Part shown: positions 10,209 through 28,439 of the stretch, one piece after another | How positions within the stretch are numbered: the first letter of the stretch is position 1 | How the letters are laid out: every line of letters starts with the position of its first letter | Assembly: GCF_051622035.1 (NCBI RefSeq) | Contig: NC_135358.1 | Coordinates: 1,180,501 to 1,244,500 of the forward strand | Length of the DNA: 64,000 bases | Direction of reading: 5' to 3' | Source of the DNA: Arctopsyche grandis | Lineage: Eukaryota; Arthropoda; Insecta; Trichoptera; Hydropsychidae | Translations under genes and position numbers: made by a program | Notes under the pieces: model-generated | What the model saw: only the letters and a program-made list of their open reading frames with translations | Told to the model about the DNA's origin: nothing | Database searches by the model: none

Positions 10209-11876
10209 ACTATTGAAAAACTGAAAACCAATTTGTAATAAATGAAAATTATTTACTGAAGATTGTTACTGTGTTGTATTTCGTTTCGCTTAAGAAGGCA
10301 TTTCAGAGGCGCATAAAATTTAGATTTTTTTTTTATGATATATGTATAATATTGTCCACATTCACAGCTTAACTTTCAAGCCGCCCAAAGTAAACACATC
10401 GACCAATGGCGTGAAGCTCTGGAGTGCTTTCTTAAACGGAATCAAATATTACATGTGTATCTGTTTCAGTCGGAAATTTTTTAAACTTGTAGATGTATAT
10501 TTTTACAACATTTCCCATGCTGGAATTTCCATTTTACACTAATAACATTGGAAGATTATTTATTTGTCGGCAAACTTTATTTGATACCTTATTATTTAAC
10601 ATGTAAAGGCCTAAGCAGTTTTAAAATTAGCGAAAAAATGTAATATTTCTGTTGTTTATATACTTTTTCTAGTTGTTGCGTTGGCTAGAACAATATTACA
10701 AGCGCCATTTGCATTTTTTTTTTTATATTTTGAATTCAAAATTTCTTTGACACTTGAAAATTGTTCTAGTTAACGTTCCAATTATTAAATCTCACACACT
10801 TAATGAACCGAAATCAATTGCGATAGATTAACGGTTCTTCTAACGGGCCCAATTCTAAACAAAAACACATTCACCAACTGTATTCTGTTGTGCTATGTTT
10901 TATCAATGGAGCAGGCCTAATCTAGCTGTCAATACCATTCTAACGAAACTGTTTCGGTTTAAGGTTATTTTAATTGATGCGTAATGACCATTTAAGCTTT
11001 TTATTCTTTACATATGAATATAAGACACGTGGAGGCTGTATTCCATATTTTAGTGATCTCAGTGTTATATATAGCCAATTTAATACACAGACAAGAAAAA
11101 TAATGATTGAATGTAATACAATCAGTAGCTTTTTGAGTGTGGTGAACTTGTTTTCTTTCAAAGATCAAAATATGTATTGTATTTATTGTTTGCAAATGAA
11201 TCTTTTCGTTCGTAGGGAGCTATTTTTATACAATTTTTTTTTTATTGCGATTTATTTATTGTGATGAAAAATTGAAAGAGTGCATTCCAAGAGTGAGTCT
11301 TTTGATATATACGTGGGATGTTTGTTCCTTGTCGAAAGTTTTAAACCACTGTATGATCAAAGGACTCGGATAAGTGTCGATGATGCACATTCTGTGTGTT
11401 TTTGCCATTTTCGCGGGCTGTACATAATATATATATATATCAAAAATTATTTTTGAGAATCTCGTACCGCCGCGGTCAGAATCTGACCGTTGCGGTAATC
11501 TGAGTGAAAAATTTGTATGTCCGTGACAGAAATAATACCATTTAATCTAAACTTTTATATATTGAACATGTGTGTTTTAATTATCTTTATTTATATAAGT
11601 TTGTATTTACAATGAATGTATACATAAGTAGACGAGAACGATTGCTTCAAAGTGGCAACTTTCATTATTGATCAATATTTTTTTCAGTTGACGTATCATA
11701 TTTATTTGAATTTCTTATGTATAATTAAAATATGACATCTGGGATGTGTTAAGTATTATGTGTAATAATGATGATTCAGTCAATTAAATTGTTTATTTTG
11801 AAATGAAAAATAAAATACCATTTTAGCAGTTACATTTCCATTATTGTGAGTAAATAAAAATGTTCATTTTGTTTAT
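10209..11876. other. Intergenic between convergent PPM1G and IFT20
   Basis: AT-rich sequence with poly-T runs and a short TA microsatellite near 11427. No supported gene or transposon; small open frames lack similarity or codon bias. Confidence 0.6.
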
Positions 11877-12013
11877 TTACCGCATTTCACTTAAATATTC
11901 AATCAATTCCTGCTGCTCTACCTCGACCAACTGTAACGAATGGTATTCCAATTGCAACCTTTCCAATTCCATCGTTTTTTCCATTATCAATGCCTTAAAG
12001 CACCGTTAAATAA

Positions 12014-12095
<82 letters not shown>

Positions 12096-12475
12096 ATTAA
12101 GAAATACTGTACATGGTGTGGAATTTACCTGTAATTTTTGTTGTTGACATTCCCGATCTTTTACTATGGATTTGAGTGAATTTCTCAGACCGATGGCGAT
12201 CATTTTTTCCCTATCTACATTGTGGCCAAGGTCTGATAAGGTTTTTATTAAGGAGTCTATCGTTTGTTGAAGACCTTTTATATCTACAAGGAAATGCATA
12301 AATTTATTTTTATCTTATGCATAATATTCAAACACTAAAAGTAATACTAACTTTCGTCGAATATTTTATAGTTATCTTTCAGGTCATTTGCTTGAGCGAA
12401 TACAGCCGGATCGATGATTCTTATTTTGTTGAATTCGTCCAAAAACAGGCCAACTTGCGCTAATTCGTCTGACAT
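11877..12475 (-). CDS. IFT20: Intraflagellar transport protein 20
   Basis: Small coiled-coil subunit of the IFT-B complex that carries membrane cargo from the Golgi to the cilium. Exons on the minus strand: 12475-12352, 12283-12129, 11993-11877; 131 aa plus stop (human 132). Phases agree (1, 0) and splice sites are GT-AG. Recognisable blocks are FLDEFNKIRIIDP near the N terminus, MIAIGLRNSLKSI in the middle and LIMEKTMELERLQLEY in the last exon, all matching the family order. Most of the protein is predicted coiled coil. Intron 2 contains a 76-bp TA repeat. In insects, cilia are limited to sensory neurons and sperm, so expression is expected there; this is known biology, not seen here. Confidence 0.93.
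12018..12093. repeat. (TA)n microsatellite in IFT20 intron 2
   Basis: About 38 TA units directly next to the exon 3 acceptor region. Confidence 0.95.
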
Positions 12476-12719
12476 TTTAATAAAATGAATTTCACCTATG
12501 TTAGTGTTCTGTTGCTATGACTACTGTTATGTGGACATGATTAAGAAAATGGAAATTTAAACTTTTGGAGGAAACACTCATTAGAATAATATATTAACGC
12601 CAATTAGTGGTATTTGCTCGTTCCAGTTCCCATTTGTCGGAAAAATGCAGACAGCTAACACATTGATCGCGACGCGAAAACATTTGAAATTATAGCGTTG
12701 CAGTTTTTTTTTTTTCACA

Positions 12720-12840
12720 GTAATCTTCCCGGACATGCATACAACAAATCCTGAAAGTTACATCGTAATCGGTTCAGTGGTTTAGGAGCCTATTCGAGAC
12801 ACACACAGACATTCATTTTTATATGTGTAGAAATGAAATT
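12720..12840 (-). repeat. Dispersed repeat, ACTGAACCG family
   Basis: Reverse copy of a sequence also at 13872-14035 and 48560-48700, with CTAAACCACTGAACCG and CATGTCCGGGAAG. It is probably part of an unclassified transposon; the superfamily was not identified. Confidence 0.65.
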
Positions 12841-12917
12841 TTGATATGTTAAGAAATTCTTAAATTCATTAGCTTCCACGTTCACTCAACATTTCAGTTT
12901 TCGATTTGTTCCTGTAA

Positions 12918-13092
12918 GGGCCGGGCCGCACCGCTCAACTCGCGAACAACTTGGCTGAGGGCGACCAGACCAATGCATGCAGGTAGATGGGACATGCCAC
13001 ACTCGTCAACTTGTTTGTCGCACACATTTCCATACATTTTTTCGTGTCGCGCAACAAGTCGGCCGACAAAGTTGCACGGTGCGGCCCGGCCC
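12918..13092 (+). mobile_element. 175-bp MITE, copy 1
   Basis: Terminal inverted repeats GGGCCGGGCCGCACCG, flanked by TAA on both sides (12915-12917, 13093-13095), as for PIF/Harbinger MITEs. A second 175-bp copy at 61878-62052 in the opposite orientation differs at about three positions. Confidence 0.9.
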
Positions 13093-13095
13093 TAA

Positions 13096-13871
13096 GCCCG
13101 TCTTAACATGTGCAGGATGGATTAGACCGGCAGCCGTGCCTGCGCTGGGTACTCAGTTCAATGTTGTATGGTTGGGTATGCATTGCTTCACACGTCCCTT
13201 GCTTAGTGGTCGACGTATGTTCGATAAAAACTTCTCTGTTAGTTTATATTACGGAAATTTTCCTGTGTGACGAATTTTCGTGCGACAGGAGATCCGCGCG
13301 CGCGATTTTCGTAGCGGCGGTTATCCTGGTAGTGATTCATATTTGGGACGTAATCACCGAACCGTGACTGACTTATAAAGCATTTTTAAGTTATAAAACG
13401 ATTCTTTATTTTCTTCAAAATCTTATTTTATTTTATTTATAATGTTATAATAATAGAAGTGGCCTCAGGCGTTATATTATTGTCAAGTGACGATTGTCCA
13501 CAGACATTCCTAAATAATTGTAGCATCAGTCGTATTTGATGCTTGGTGGTCGACGTATGTATGTCCGATAATATTTTTCTGTGCAAGGGGGCAAGTGCAT
13601 CGTTGAAAATTACACGATGCATCCAAAAACACACAATAAACAACATGGGACACATTTTTATAAGTAAATTGATCATTTACATAAGTAACATATAATTCAA
13701 TTAACATCGTATATGAAAGTTTTCATGAAAGCGTCGGCATTCGGCAATAGCATACGCATACGCGTACAATATTGCATAGTTATGGAAACGGTACGCGTGT
13801 TATTGAAACAAGAAATGTATTCGAAAGGGCGCTTCTATTATTATAACACTTATCTGGCTAGCTATATCTAT
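13096..13871. other. Intergenic, no gene seen
   Basis: Unique-looking sequence with a GC-rich patch at 13100-13370 (ends in a run of CGCG near 13300). Short frames show no recognised domain. Confidence 0.5.
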
Positions 13872-14035
13872 ATACATATATATAAAAATGAATGTCTGTG
13901 TGTGTGTCTCGAATAGGCTTCTAAACCACTGAACCGACTATGATGGAACTTTCAGAATTTGTTGTATGCATGTTCGGGAAGATTACTGTGAAAAAAAACG
14001 GGAACGGTATAGGGCGGGTTAAAGGTTTGGACCGT
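13872..14035 (+). repeat. Dispersed repeat, ACTGAACCG family
   Basis: Forward copy of the repeat at 12720-12840, so the two flank the 175-bp MITE in inverted orientation. Confidence 0.65.
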
Positions 14036-14562
14036 TTCCCGGCCTATGGAAATTCAGTTGAATTTTGAAGAGGATCTTTATTTGCTTGATTAATACAGGT
14101 GTATTTGTATGTACAGCGAAGTAGGTAGGGGATTCGCTGGAACGAGTCAGGTCGAGTTTCTGAAGCTCACTGGCATCTGGAGATGATGCGCTGGTTTATA
14201 AAGGTGTTGCTTGAGCAACGTGTAGCTGGGCTGGTGAGATCACGTTCTGGAAGATTCCAACGGGGTCGAGGTCTTCCTTTGTGTTCTATGTTTGATGCGT
14301 AGTTGCGTAGCTCCTTGGGATTTCCCGTGTACTCATGATTGATTACATTTACATATTACATTTCTATTCATATCTACCTACACGTCGCGGTCACGTCATG
14401 CTTACATCACTTTGGCCGAGTGCAAGGCAAAATCGGCTTACTTATACATTACAGGCCATGACAATACGGCACAATATTGCTTACGTCGTATTGTCGAGTA
14501 CTTACAATATGAATGCATACACGTGCATTCGTAGCTACGCGTCAGAATACAAGTCAGCAAAA
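14036..14562. other. Unassigned sequence upstream of Harbinger relic
   Basis: Contains GGTTTATAAAGG near 14195 and the reading frame that runs into the Harbinger fragment, but no match to any family in the window. It may be the 5' part of the Harbinger element. Confidence 0.35.
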
Positions 14563-14940
14563 ATGTTTCGGCGTTTATCGAACGAAAAATTATGTATAAT
14601 CGCGCTGTTGTTGGAAGAAGAAGCTCAAGAAGGCAATAAAAAATCACGAAGGCGTTTTGATGTGCATCCCATGTTAAAAAATAAAAAAAAAACCGAAGGA
14701 GAGCTTTGGACACTGTATAAGGAGCTTGTGGATGATGGACAAATTTTTTTTAAATATTTCCGTAAAAAATTTAAATATTTGCGCCAAAACCATGTCGAAA
14801 GATTGAACAGTTGTCAACTATCACTATCGATAATTGGTCCAAAACAGCAAAGCGGCAGACTCGTGGCACGTAATTCGCGTGTATATCTCCACGATGGCCA
14901 AAAAAACGGATACGATACGTTGACGGATGTTGCTGTAAGG
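14563..14940 (+). pseudogene. Harbinger transposase, N-terminal fragment
   Basis: Frame starting MFRRLSNEKL, then RRRFDVHPM and LWTLYKELVDDGQIFFKYF. This matches the N-terminal region of HARBI1-like DDE transposases (basic RRR-W/F-VHP, then LYKEL...FFxYFR). The catalytic DDE domain is absent: homology ends after about residue 75 and the frame continues into terminal sequence and the hAT insertion. It cannot encode an active enzyme. Confidence 0.8.
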
Positions 14941-16081
14941 CAGCGGTTTCCAAACTTTATGCTACTACGCCTCCCTAAAAAAAATTTTTTTTTCCGCGCC
15001 TCCCTACCTTTTATTTTTTAATAGATATAATAATATAGACACGTTTTAAATAATAAACCTTTGTTTAAAAAAAAAAATACTGAACACTACAATAGACAGA
15101 ATAATAAAAAGGTTTTGCTATAACATAAATTTATACGAACACCTATATTTATTTTTATATTAAATTACTAATTAAACTACCTCTAACACATCAAAATTTA
15201 GTGCGAAGGATGTTGTTGTTTATTGGCACAAAGTTTATCAAATCTTGTGGGGCAATATGGAGAGTGCCACTCGTAACTCCTTTTCGACTATTAACCTGGC
15301 TCGATATTTGGTTTTCATTGCGGCTAGTGCCGAAAAGCCCGTTTCGAATAAATAAGACGTTACAAACGGTCGAAGCACTTGCATTGTTTTGCAATACAAA
15401 GATTCATACTATCCACTAAGATTCATCCAAAATTTAATTTTGGTTTAATTTTGAAACTTTTGTTTTAGTGACCTATCGCATGATAATTCTATCAATTTTT
15501 CTTTTTCGATGGTTGTCAGCTCGAATTCGTCTTCTTCATTGTAGTTTTAATAGTAAATGGATTCTGTATCCACAAAATTTTTGAGAAATCAAGGTCTTTG
15601 AAATAATTGAAAAAATGCAGCACTAAACCATCCAAGTGGTCATTAAAAAGATTTTTACTTGCTTCAATATTGGCTGTGGACAAGAAATCTTTGGAAAGTG
15701 AAAACATATCCAACTCATTCTTTTGTAAATTTGATTTCCATAACTTCAACTTTTTAATGAAAGCTTTTACTTTGTCTTTTTAAACAAGTGGATGTATTTG
15801 TGATCCCTGCATTGCTTTATTTAAACCGCTCAATTTTCCAAAAATTTCAACCAAATAGGCAAGTTCATGTCTCTTCATGTTGGTTTTCTTCGAGAAAGGT
15901 TGCTAATTAAAAATAAACATTCATGCATTGAATTTTTACTGTTAAGCTACGATATGAAGTTTTATTTATTTGAAGGTATTATAGTATGAAAATTATTTTC
16001 TTATTAAAAAGTTTTGGCGCCTCCCCTGGCAATAGTCCGCGCCTCCCCAGGGAGGCGCACCTCCCAGTTTGGAAACCGCTG
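14941..16081 (-). mobile_element. hAT element, 1141 bp, defective
   Basis: Termini CAGCGGTTTCCAAACT and AGTTTGGAAACCGCTG, with a perfect 8-bp duplication CTGTAAGG at 14933-14940 and 16082-16089. Minus-strand remnants of a FAM200/ZBED5-like hAT transposase lie at 15895-15516 and 15390-15186. Recognisable pieces are LFNDHLDGLV, NPFTIKT and, in another frame, ETGFSALAAMKTKYRARL from the hAT dimerisation domain. A stop and frameshifts break the frame. Confidence 0.93.
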
Positions 16082-16311
16082 CTGTAAGGTATGAACAGGA
16101 AATGTCGGGTACTGCTGTAAGCCTGCCGTGGCGTAAACGTGACGGTTGAAATGAACATACTCATACAAAATGTACCAAAGAATACTTTTCGTACGGCCGG
16201 ATACCTGCTGAAGTCGGTTCGTGCCGACTAGGTATGAACAGACCTTAAAAAGTGGGCAAAATGCAACGTCACATTTGGCCGTAAGAGCGGGCATATTAAT
16301 TACGTGTCGAT

Positions 16312-16457
16312 AGCGAGTGGCAAGTGGCGAGTGGTGAGTGGTGTGGCCACCCTGCGACCGGCCGGCCACTTTGACGTTTGAGTGCAGTGTGGAGTGTGGA
16401 GTGTGGAGTGTGGAGTGGTGAGGGGCGATCGAGCAATAGTAGTAGTGAGTGGTGAGG
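16312..16457 (+). promoter_or_regulatory. PRKCSH promoter and 5' UTR with heptamers
   Basis: GCGAGTGGCAAGTGGCGAGT-type repeats at 16312-16345 and a run of AGTGTGG heptamers at about 16385-16425, immediately before the ATG at 16458. No TATA box is seen. Confidence 0.45.
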
Positions 16458-21801
<5,344 letters not shown>

Positions 21802-21869
21802 TTCCTTACCACCGATTACTTATGTTTAGATGTGATAGCGAGAAGAGATCTATCTCTCTGTCTCCGATG

Positions 21870-21875
21870 AATAAA
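21870..21875 (+). terminator. PRKCSH poly(A) signal
   Basis: AATAAA 69 bp after the stop codon. Confidence 0.6.
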
Positions 21876-23562
21876 TATCAAAGACTTAAAAAATATAAAT
21901 GTATCGTAAGACTTTTTTCAGCTGTTGTGTTTATTATTAGGCGAATTGTTACAACATGTTAGTGATTATTTTCTTTTTTCTACTACTACTACTATTTTTC
22001 TTTGAATCAGTTCATGTTGGATATATGAAAGATGAAAGTAAATATATATTGCTTTCATACAGTGTTTCCCAAGTTAAGATATCGCTTTAAGTTACAGTAA
22101 TTGGCCACCTAGAGTTAAATTATATACTGCTATTCATTAGCTGTGTACTAGAGCACACAGAATGTTGTAATCGAGGTGGCCAACCACTGTAATAGACTGG
22201 CCAATTAATGGTACTGAAATTGATAGTTTCAAAAAAAAAAAACCTAATATTATGTATACCTATTTTTTAAATAATTATTCGGTGGTCAAGAATATTATGT
22301 CTACCAATGCTACGTCCAGAAAAGAGTACAGTCGGTAATGTTTTGCTTGTAATTAAGAAGTTCCAGTTTTGAATTTAGGTTAGATGGTTGCAAATGTTTG
22401 ACATCGAAAAAAGAAGTTAAAATGTTTAAAATATTTAAAGTAATAATATAAATATTGTCTACGATATGAAAAAGTTCCGTTGCCGATTTGAATGACATAA
22501 ATTGGGAAACGCTGCTTTGATTAAATTTATATTTTTTTTATATGACTTCCATTTATATTTTGAAATATCACTCAATCCATTTACTTTCACATTTTTTTAA
22601 AATATGTAATGTGTTTGAAATAATTATAGCATCCTCCATATTGTCATGGTTTTTCTTAAAAAGGTTACTTCACAAGGTTTCCATTTATACAAATAGAAAG
22701 GACAAACATTTTTTGGACTGTAGGTTTGTTCATATTGTTCAAATAAAGCCAAATGCTCGTCAATGTTCAGGTGCATATATTCAATGTCAATCGAGGCTGT
22801 CGCGATAGTGACATTTCATATCCAAATCAGGCCCAATCCTAGATAAGAACACTAAGCTAGAGGCTGAGTCCAGCCTACAAATTGATAACCCTGGGAGCAG
22901 GCCTGTCTTATCTGTCACTGCCAATCTATCGCTGCAGACTTGATACAACGCGCTTTTATACCAGATATTGTTTTGATGCACACTTCACTCAATTTGAAAG
23001 GTTTTTGGTTATATTAAGCATATTCCTACTCACATTCCACTCTTACTATTTGTACTATTGAAAATAATGAATATAGTGTGAATTGGTTTTTTTTTTCTTC
23101 GACATAGACCGTGTTTGTGTGTTAGAGTTTGGAGAACGTTTTGTGTATCTTTTGGGTTAGTAGAAAGCGCATCGTATAATTAATATGATAAAATAGCTGT
23201 AGAAATAATGAATCCATTTAAAAATAAATGAATAACTTCCACGTCGTCGTCGTGGATGTGATAATTTTCTGGTCCCAATTTACAAGAAATTATGAGAATT
23301 GTACACTGAATATTTTTACCTAAATAAAATATTTATAATTTTTTTCAAGTTTCATTCGCTTTATTGACCCTGACTCAAAATTCCTACATCCTGAAATCAA
23401 GAATAGCTTTGGATTTGGAACACAGATTCTACAACTGACCAGAACCAAACATCAAAATCGTGCAGAAAAGGTTAAGCTTGGGTTTGACGATAGTCGGATT
23501 ACAACTACGGAAAATCTCCAGCTTACTTCTTTTCAATTTTTTTTTAATTTACATATATCAGG
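21876..23562. other. Intergenic, no gene seen
   Basis: AT-rich unique-looking sequence. A GC-balanced patch at 22795-22985 shows no domain. No transposon termini recognised. Confidence 0.5.
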
Positions 23563-23942
23563 AAGGCCTGACAGGTAACCCCAATACACCTTCCTAGCCA
23601 GAAACATTATACATTTGATACAAGTATTATTATATAAAGTAAATACATATCAATTAACATCTACAGAGACATCTATGGTGAAATTTGTAAATTTGCAGCA
23701 TTTTATACAATTCAGCGAAATTCGAGATTGGTGAAAACTCGAGGTTTGCGAGAAAAAGGGCAAGGTTGCCCATTTACTGGAATCGTTTCAATGAAAATCC
23801 GATAAATTGGCAAATTCTGATAGGAAACGATCGACCTGGAGTCACAAATCCAAAGTCTGGCCAGCAGAAACCTGTGGGATTTGAACCCGTGACCACTTTG
23901 TTCAAAGAATGATATGCTAAGCACTAGCCTATTCTGCTGGTT
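23563..23942 (-). mobile_element. SINE copy
   Basis: Tail AGGAAGGCCTGACAGGTAAC at the low end, body GGAAACGATCGACCTGGAG, head TTTGAACCCGTGACC and CTATTCTGCTGG. Confidence 0.8.
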
Positions 23943-24412
23943 TTTGTTTTAATTTAAGAAGCCCAATTAATAATTGAACCGAATTCTATCATACCTAAAA
24001 AATTTATTCTACAACAAAATGGCATTTTCATTGAAGAAAATAAGTTAAAAAATTTGCAACTATTTTCCAAGTAACCTTTCCTTTCCAAAAATAGTTTCCT
24101 ATATCCGTAAATACGATTATTACGAATTTGAAGGGATCGACAACATTTCCACATGCACAATTTTCTGTATAAATACATACATACATAGAATATGTCTGTG
24201 TCGAATTTTCATATTTGATTTTATCATTGAACCCAAACTGAGTAAAAGAAATTAAATCATCATATATAATATATAATAGCACTATTGTGTGTATCTGTGT
24301 GCGATAACGCTCGCCGTATTATAATAGTCGTTTAGATTCGACATTCACAGTTAAAACTGCCAACAAAACGTACGAATATAATACAAACATAATAACAGAT
24401 CAACAAAAAACT

Positions 24413-24804
24413 TCTATATATACTATTTCTTCTAGGAAAATAAGTCTCTGAGCATTTAGGGCCATCTATTGAAAATTTATTTAATTAATTCATTTTTCTA
24501 TTGGTTTTTTTTATTGTTTATATTTATATTGTAGGTATTTTTTTTTTTCATATTAAACAAGCAGACGCCGAGGGCGGAGCTCAATGGGGCGCACACGCTG
24601 ATGGTGGAGCCCTAGGGGGCGTAGACCCCGGGGGTGTATATATAATTTTTTATAAGAGACTTACTTTATATGTTTGTTTGTTCGTGACAGTCAATTTAAT
24701 AAAAAAAACAAATGAGTATTCAAATAAATTTATATAAAATAAAACTATACATGTTTAAGCTGTTTATATTACAAATACCGACCGAAGCCGGGTAATAAAG
24801 CTAG
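24413..24804 (+). mobile_element. Helitron-like element
   Basis: 3' end has the hairpin ACCGACCGAAGCCGGGT followed by CTAG and a host T, the Helitron signature. The 5' end is taken as TCTATATATA. A GC-rich segment (CCTAGGGGGCGTAG) is shared with the array at 51.2-52.2 kb. Non-autonomous: no Rep/helicase. Confidence 0.75.
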
Positions 24805-25154
24805 TTAAATATAAATATTATATTTAAATGGTATTTGAAAAAAATTCGACCGCGTATGGATCGAACACAGGACCGACACATTTCTTTTAATTTTTTTTTT
24901 TAATTTTTTAGCTTAATATGCCATAAACCATGTGATGACATTTCATCGGGCACCACAATAGCTATTCAATAATGCTGTACAAACAAGTTCATCATTGCAG
25001 TTTGATATGGCCCCCCAACATAAAATAAAAACCACGAACCAAGCTGAAATTAAATGTTTTAACACAAACCATCATAAATACATACATATCTACATATGTA
25101 CATACATATATACATTGTTGTATAATAATTAAAATTTATATGTAAGAAGGATAA

Positions 25155-25390
25155 GGGCGAAATCACACAGCTGTGAATGTGGCACGTGGTTTTTTTAGAC
25201 GTTCATGGCACGCATGCATGACACGTGTTGTCTCAAAACGACACTTTCGACCTATTTCTTTGAAATTGTATGGTAATATTTATCCTTGCTTGACAGTGAT
25301 CTATACCAAAACGACCCTTTGGACCATTTCGGTAAAATTGCATTCTTGCTTAACAGTGATCGATAACAGTATATCCCATATTATGGGATA
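25155..25390 (+). mobile_element. Harbinger-related fragment
   Basis: Starts GGGCGAAATCACACAGC, like the end of the element at 28798, and later has TTGACAGTGATC and CGATAACAGTATATCCCA as in that element's inner arm. Only one side is recognisable. Confidence 0.55.
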
Positions 25391-25482
25391 TTTTATTATA
25401 GATTATTTTTCAATTTATACATCTAGTATTATTTTATGTGTTTATTATCTCTAGTAACTACATATTTATCTAGTAATATAGA

Positions 25483-25735
25483 TTACTTAAACACAATCTG
25501 CTTTAAATCGTCGACTTTAGAGAGATTATAAGAATTGTAAATAGGTTTTTGAGCCCTTTTTCCTATTATGCTGTACATTGACATTAGAATAATATAATAC
25601 TATGATTACTAACAAAATTAAATTAAAATTGTAAAATAGAAAATGATCAGTAGATCAGTAGCCATTAAAATAGATACAAGATGTATTGTGAACATAATTT
25701 TGTAATAATAAAAAGCATTTAAAAATCAAACATAA
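25483..25735 (+). repeat. Dispersed repeat, inverted copy at 53.3 kb
   Basis: Reverse complement of 53340-53640 over about 250 bp (shared GATCAGTAGATCAGTAG and GTCGACTTTAGAGAG). The family is not identified. Confidence 0.75.
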
Positions 25736-25739
25736 TTAT

Positions 25740-25745
<6 letters not shown>

Positions 25746-25801
<56 letters not shown>
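25746..25801. repeat. (TA)n microsatellite
   Basis: About 28 TA units, next to the LINE 3' tail. Confidence 0.95.
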
Positions 25802-25810
<9 letters not shown>

Positions 25811-26120
25811 TTTATATATATTTTTTATTTTTATTTATTTATTTATTCAAATAGCAAAACTGCTAATACATACAATACAAAATAACAACAAAAAATTATT
25901 AATCATCTTCCACAAAGGTATCCATTAACACCCTTCAAGAAAGCAGCAATGTTCTATGAACTTCTAATGCCTTCAGGAAGGGCATTATACATTTGAACAC
26001 CTCTGTGAAAAACACCTCCTGCAGTTTAAGCTTTCTTAACTCTACCTATAATTAATTTATTCCTATTTCTCGTTTTATAATTATGTATATCTCTATTCCT
26101 AACTATATGTAATAGACAAG
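25802..26120 (-). mobile_element. LINE 3' end fragment
   Basis: Minus-strand translation has NRNKLIIGRVKKA and HRGVQMYNALPEGIR, the C-terminal end of a non-LTR retrotransposon ORF2. It is followed by a 3' end with ATTTATTTATTT repeats. 5'-truncated and with stops. Confidence 0.75.
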
Positions 26121-27320
26121 AGTAATTTCATGGCTCTTTAAACGAATATTGCGATTTTTAATACATTCAGAGTTGACACATTTTTGGGAAAGCTTCGAAG
26201 AGATCAGCCACATTTTAAATCAACGATACAGCGAAAAATAAAGAAAAAATCTCAAAATGGACGATAAAGCGCGCGCTCCGTTGCGTTATTATTGTGTAAT
26301 GATCGATTTGTGATAATTTTAGTTTGCCCATATATTATTTTCATACATCCAAACTGACGAGCTTTATGACGTCAATACCCAATAATGGGTTATTCATGGA
26401 ACAACTCAATCGGACTGGATACAAAAACAGAACAAAAAATTTGCGCAAATGTTAGATATTGCAACGGGACGTGAAAATAAATAATAAGTCATCATATTCT
26501 TTGATGTAGACGTGATTAACGGATCTCGGAGAGGTTGCGTCCGATAGATTCGCGATCAATGAATAAGTTGATGTGAAAATATTTGCATGTATGACAGGTT
26601 TGTATCTTTTTGACAATTGTGTCAAAGTAGATAGTGAAAATACGCGACACTACGTTCAACAAGTACTGTTACTAGTGAAAACAAAATGTAGATGTCTCAA
26701 TACGGTCTTATTGTAGAGCTTTCACTGCTTATTTTCGTTCATGGTATATTCAATAATTACATGCAATACATCAATTAATTATTCAGTGATGTGTCCGTGT
26801 TTTAATTCATTATTCCGGTTAATTTTTTCTTGTTTTTTGAAAAGATTCTTCATATACGAAAGCGTGTTTGTCAAACTATTCAGTTACACATATGGAGATC
26901 TGAAGAAGTATTTTTTTTATTTATCTTTTTCCTTTTCGTACAAACTGTACATATCCATTAGTTAATATTAAGTGTTTGTATGCCTTGAAAATTTTCCAAT
27001 AAAAATTTACATACATACATACAACAATTTTCAAATTTTTTTGTTGTTGAAAAAATGATATTCATCGTTTGAGCAAAATTACACCGTAAACGTGGTCGAC
27101 ATATACATATCCATGTATAATTTTATTTTATGAATAGGTGAGATTAGTGTTGCCATAACGTCAACTGTGACGTGCTCAGAAAAATAAGGCATTTGCATCA
27201 CATGGCATTTTCCGTTATTGTGTGCATTATTTTTCAGAGATGCTCTACAAATTAAACTCTTGTAATCAGACTTAGCACTCGTTATTTTAATACATATATA
27301 TTTAAATAAAAAATATTATA
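26121..27320. other. Intergenic, no gene seen
   Basis: Mixed AT-rich sequence. Two short GC-richer patches (near 26265 and 27140) have no recognised feature. Confidence 0.5.
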
Positions 27321-27321
27321 C

Positions 27322-27470
27322 CAGGAAGGCCTAACAGGTAGCCCCAATGCGCCTGTCTGACCAGAAACGTACATTTGATACAAGTATTATTATACAAAGT
27401 ACATAAATACACATACATTAACATCCACACAGATATTTATGGTTATATTTTTAAAACTATTAACATAATT
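27322..27470 (-). mobile_element. SINE tail fragment
   Basis: CCAGGAAGGCCTAACAGGTA and following tail sequence only; 5'-truncated. Confidence 0.75.
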
Positions 27471-27639
27471 GGTTTAAAAATGGAAGAGGACATATTGTCT
27501 ATTGAGAGAAGTGGACATATTGTATACAGGACATTAATCCCTGGACTACTTTCAAAAAATAAATCATAGCATATGTATGTATAGTGCATTTTTGAGATGA
27601 AAAAAACATCAAATGAAAGAACTCTATTAGAGAGGCGAT

Positions 27640-28160
27640 ATTTTAAAAATTAGTGTCTGACAGAGTAAGGGACTTGTTAAGGGAAACATTTTTATTCATA
27701 CTAGTATTCTACATATATTATGATCGGAAAAAGAAATTAAAATTTTTGTTTAAATATATTCGCGCTCTTAATAGTATTGATCATCTAAAAGCACAATTTT
27801 TTACCGATAGTTTTCCAGGCATTATAAATAAAGACAAATTGGGAAAAACAAAGGGTACATTTTTTTTAATACGTTTGTTTGCAAATGAAGTGACAGTGAA
27901 AATATGAAAGCACAGCTCTTTGACAACATTTTCTGAGGCATCTGAGGACCAAAAATTAAAAATGTTTTCCACAGTGGTGTTCAAAGGAGCACTTCTTGTT
28001 AAATTTGCGTAGTGCATACCAATAAGGTAAAATCAATCTAATTACATAAATAATGAATAAAGTTACAAACGGAATAATAAAATTAAACATTTTATTCGAA
28101 TAATCGAAAATCTGAAAGCACAGTTTTTTGGCAAACTTTTTCTTGGGCATTACAAAATAG
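27640..28160. repeat. Three degenerate repeats of a GAAAGCACA motif
   Basis: Related blocks with AAAGCACA then a T-rich stretch and GGCAT occur near 27787, 27905 and 28115. They are spaced irregularly. Origin unknown. Confidence 0.5.
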
Positions 28161-28439
28161 AGCTTTTTTAAAAAAAAAAAAATTATTTTGATGAATAATA
28201 TATAGTCCAGTGATAAAACGAAATTGAATGTTTAAACCTTAAAATGTTTCCTAATCACTTAGTATAATTTTAAGCTTTTAACCAGTGTAGAATTTTATTA
28301 TTCAAGAAAATTAATTCATTTTTTTTTCATAAATGTGCGTCTACGATTCTTTAATCTTCGTTTTAAATAATTGAAGTATTTAGAAATGTTTTTTTGAAAA
28401 AATGTCTCGGTGTTGAATTTAGAAGAAACGGTCACCTTA

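Larger units (their letters stand above)
14563..16250 (+). mobile_element. PIF/Harbinger relic, split by hAT
   Basis: 14563-14940 and 16082-16250 form one element (paralogue at 567-877 plus 1732-1817). Terminal inverted repeats were not identified; the right end reads GGTATGAACAGACC near 16245. Confidence 0.75.

Noticed and set aside
14335-15021. A complete 228-codon gene
   Set aside because: Only the part from 14563 resembles a transposase. The end reads into a hAT terminus, and a paralogous copy at 0.6 kb is broken.
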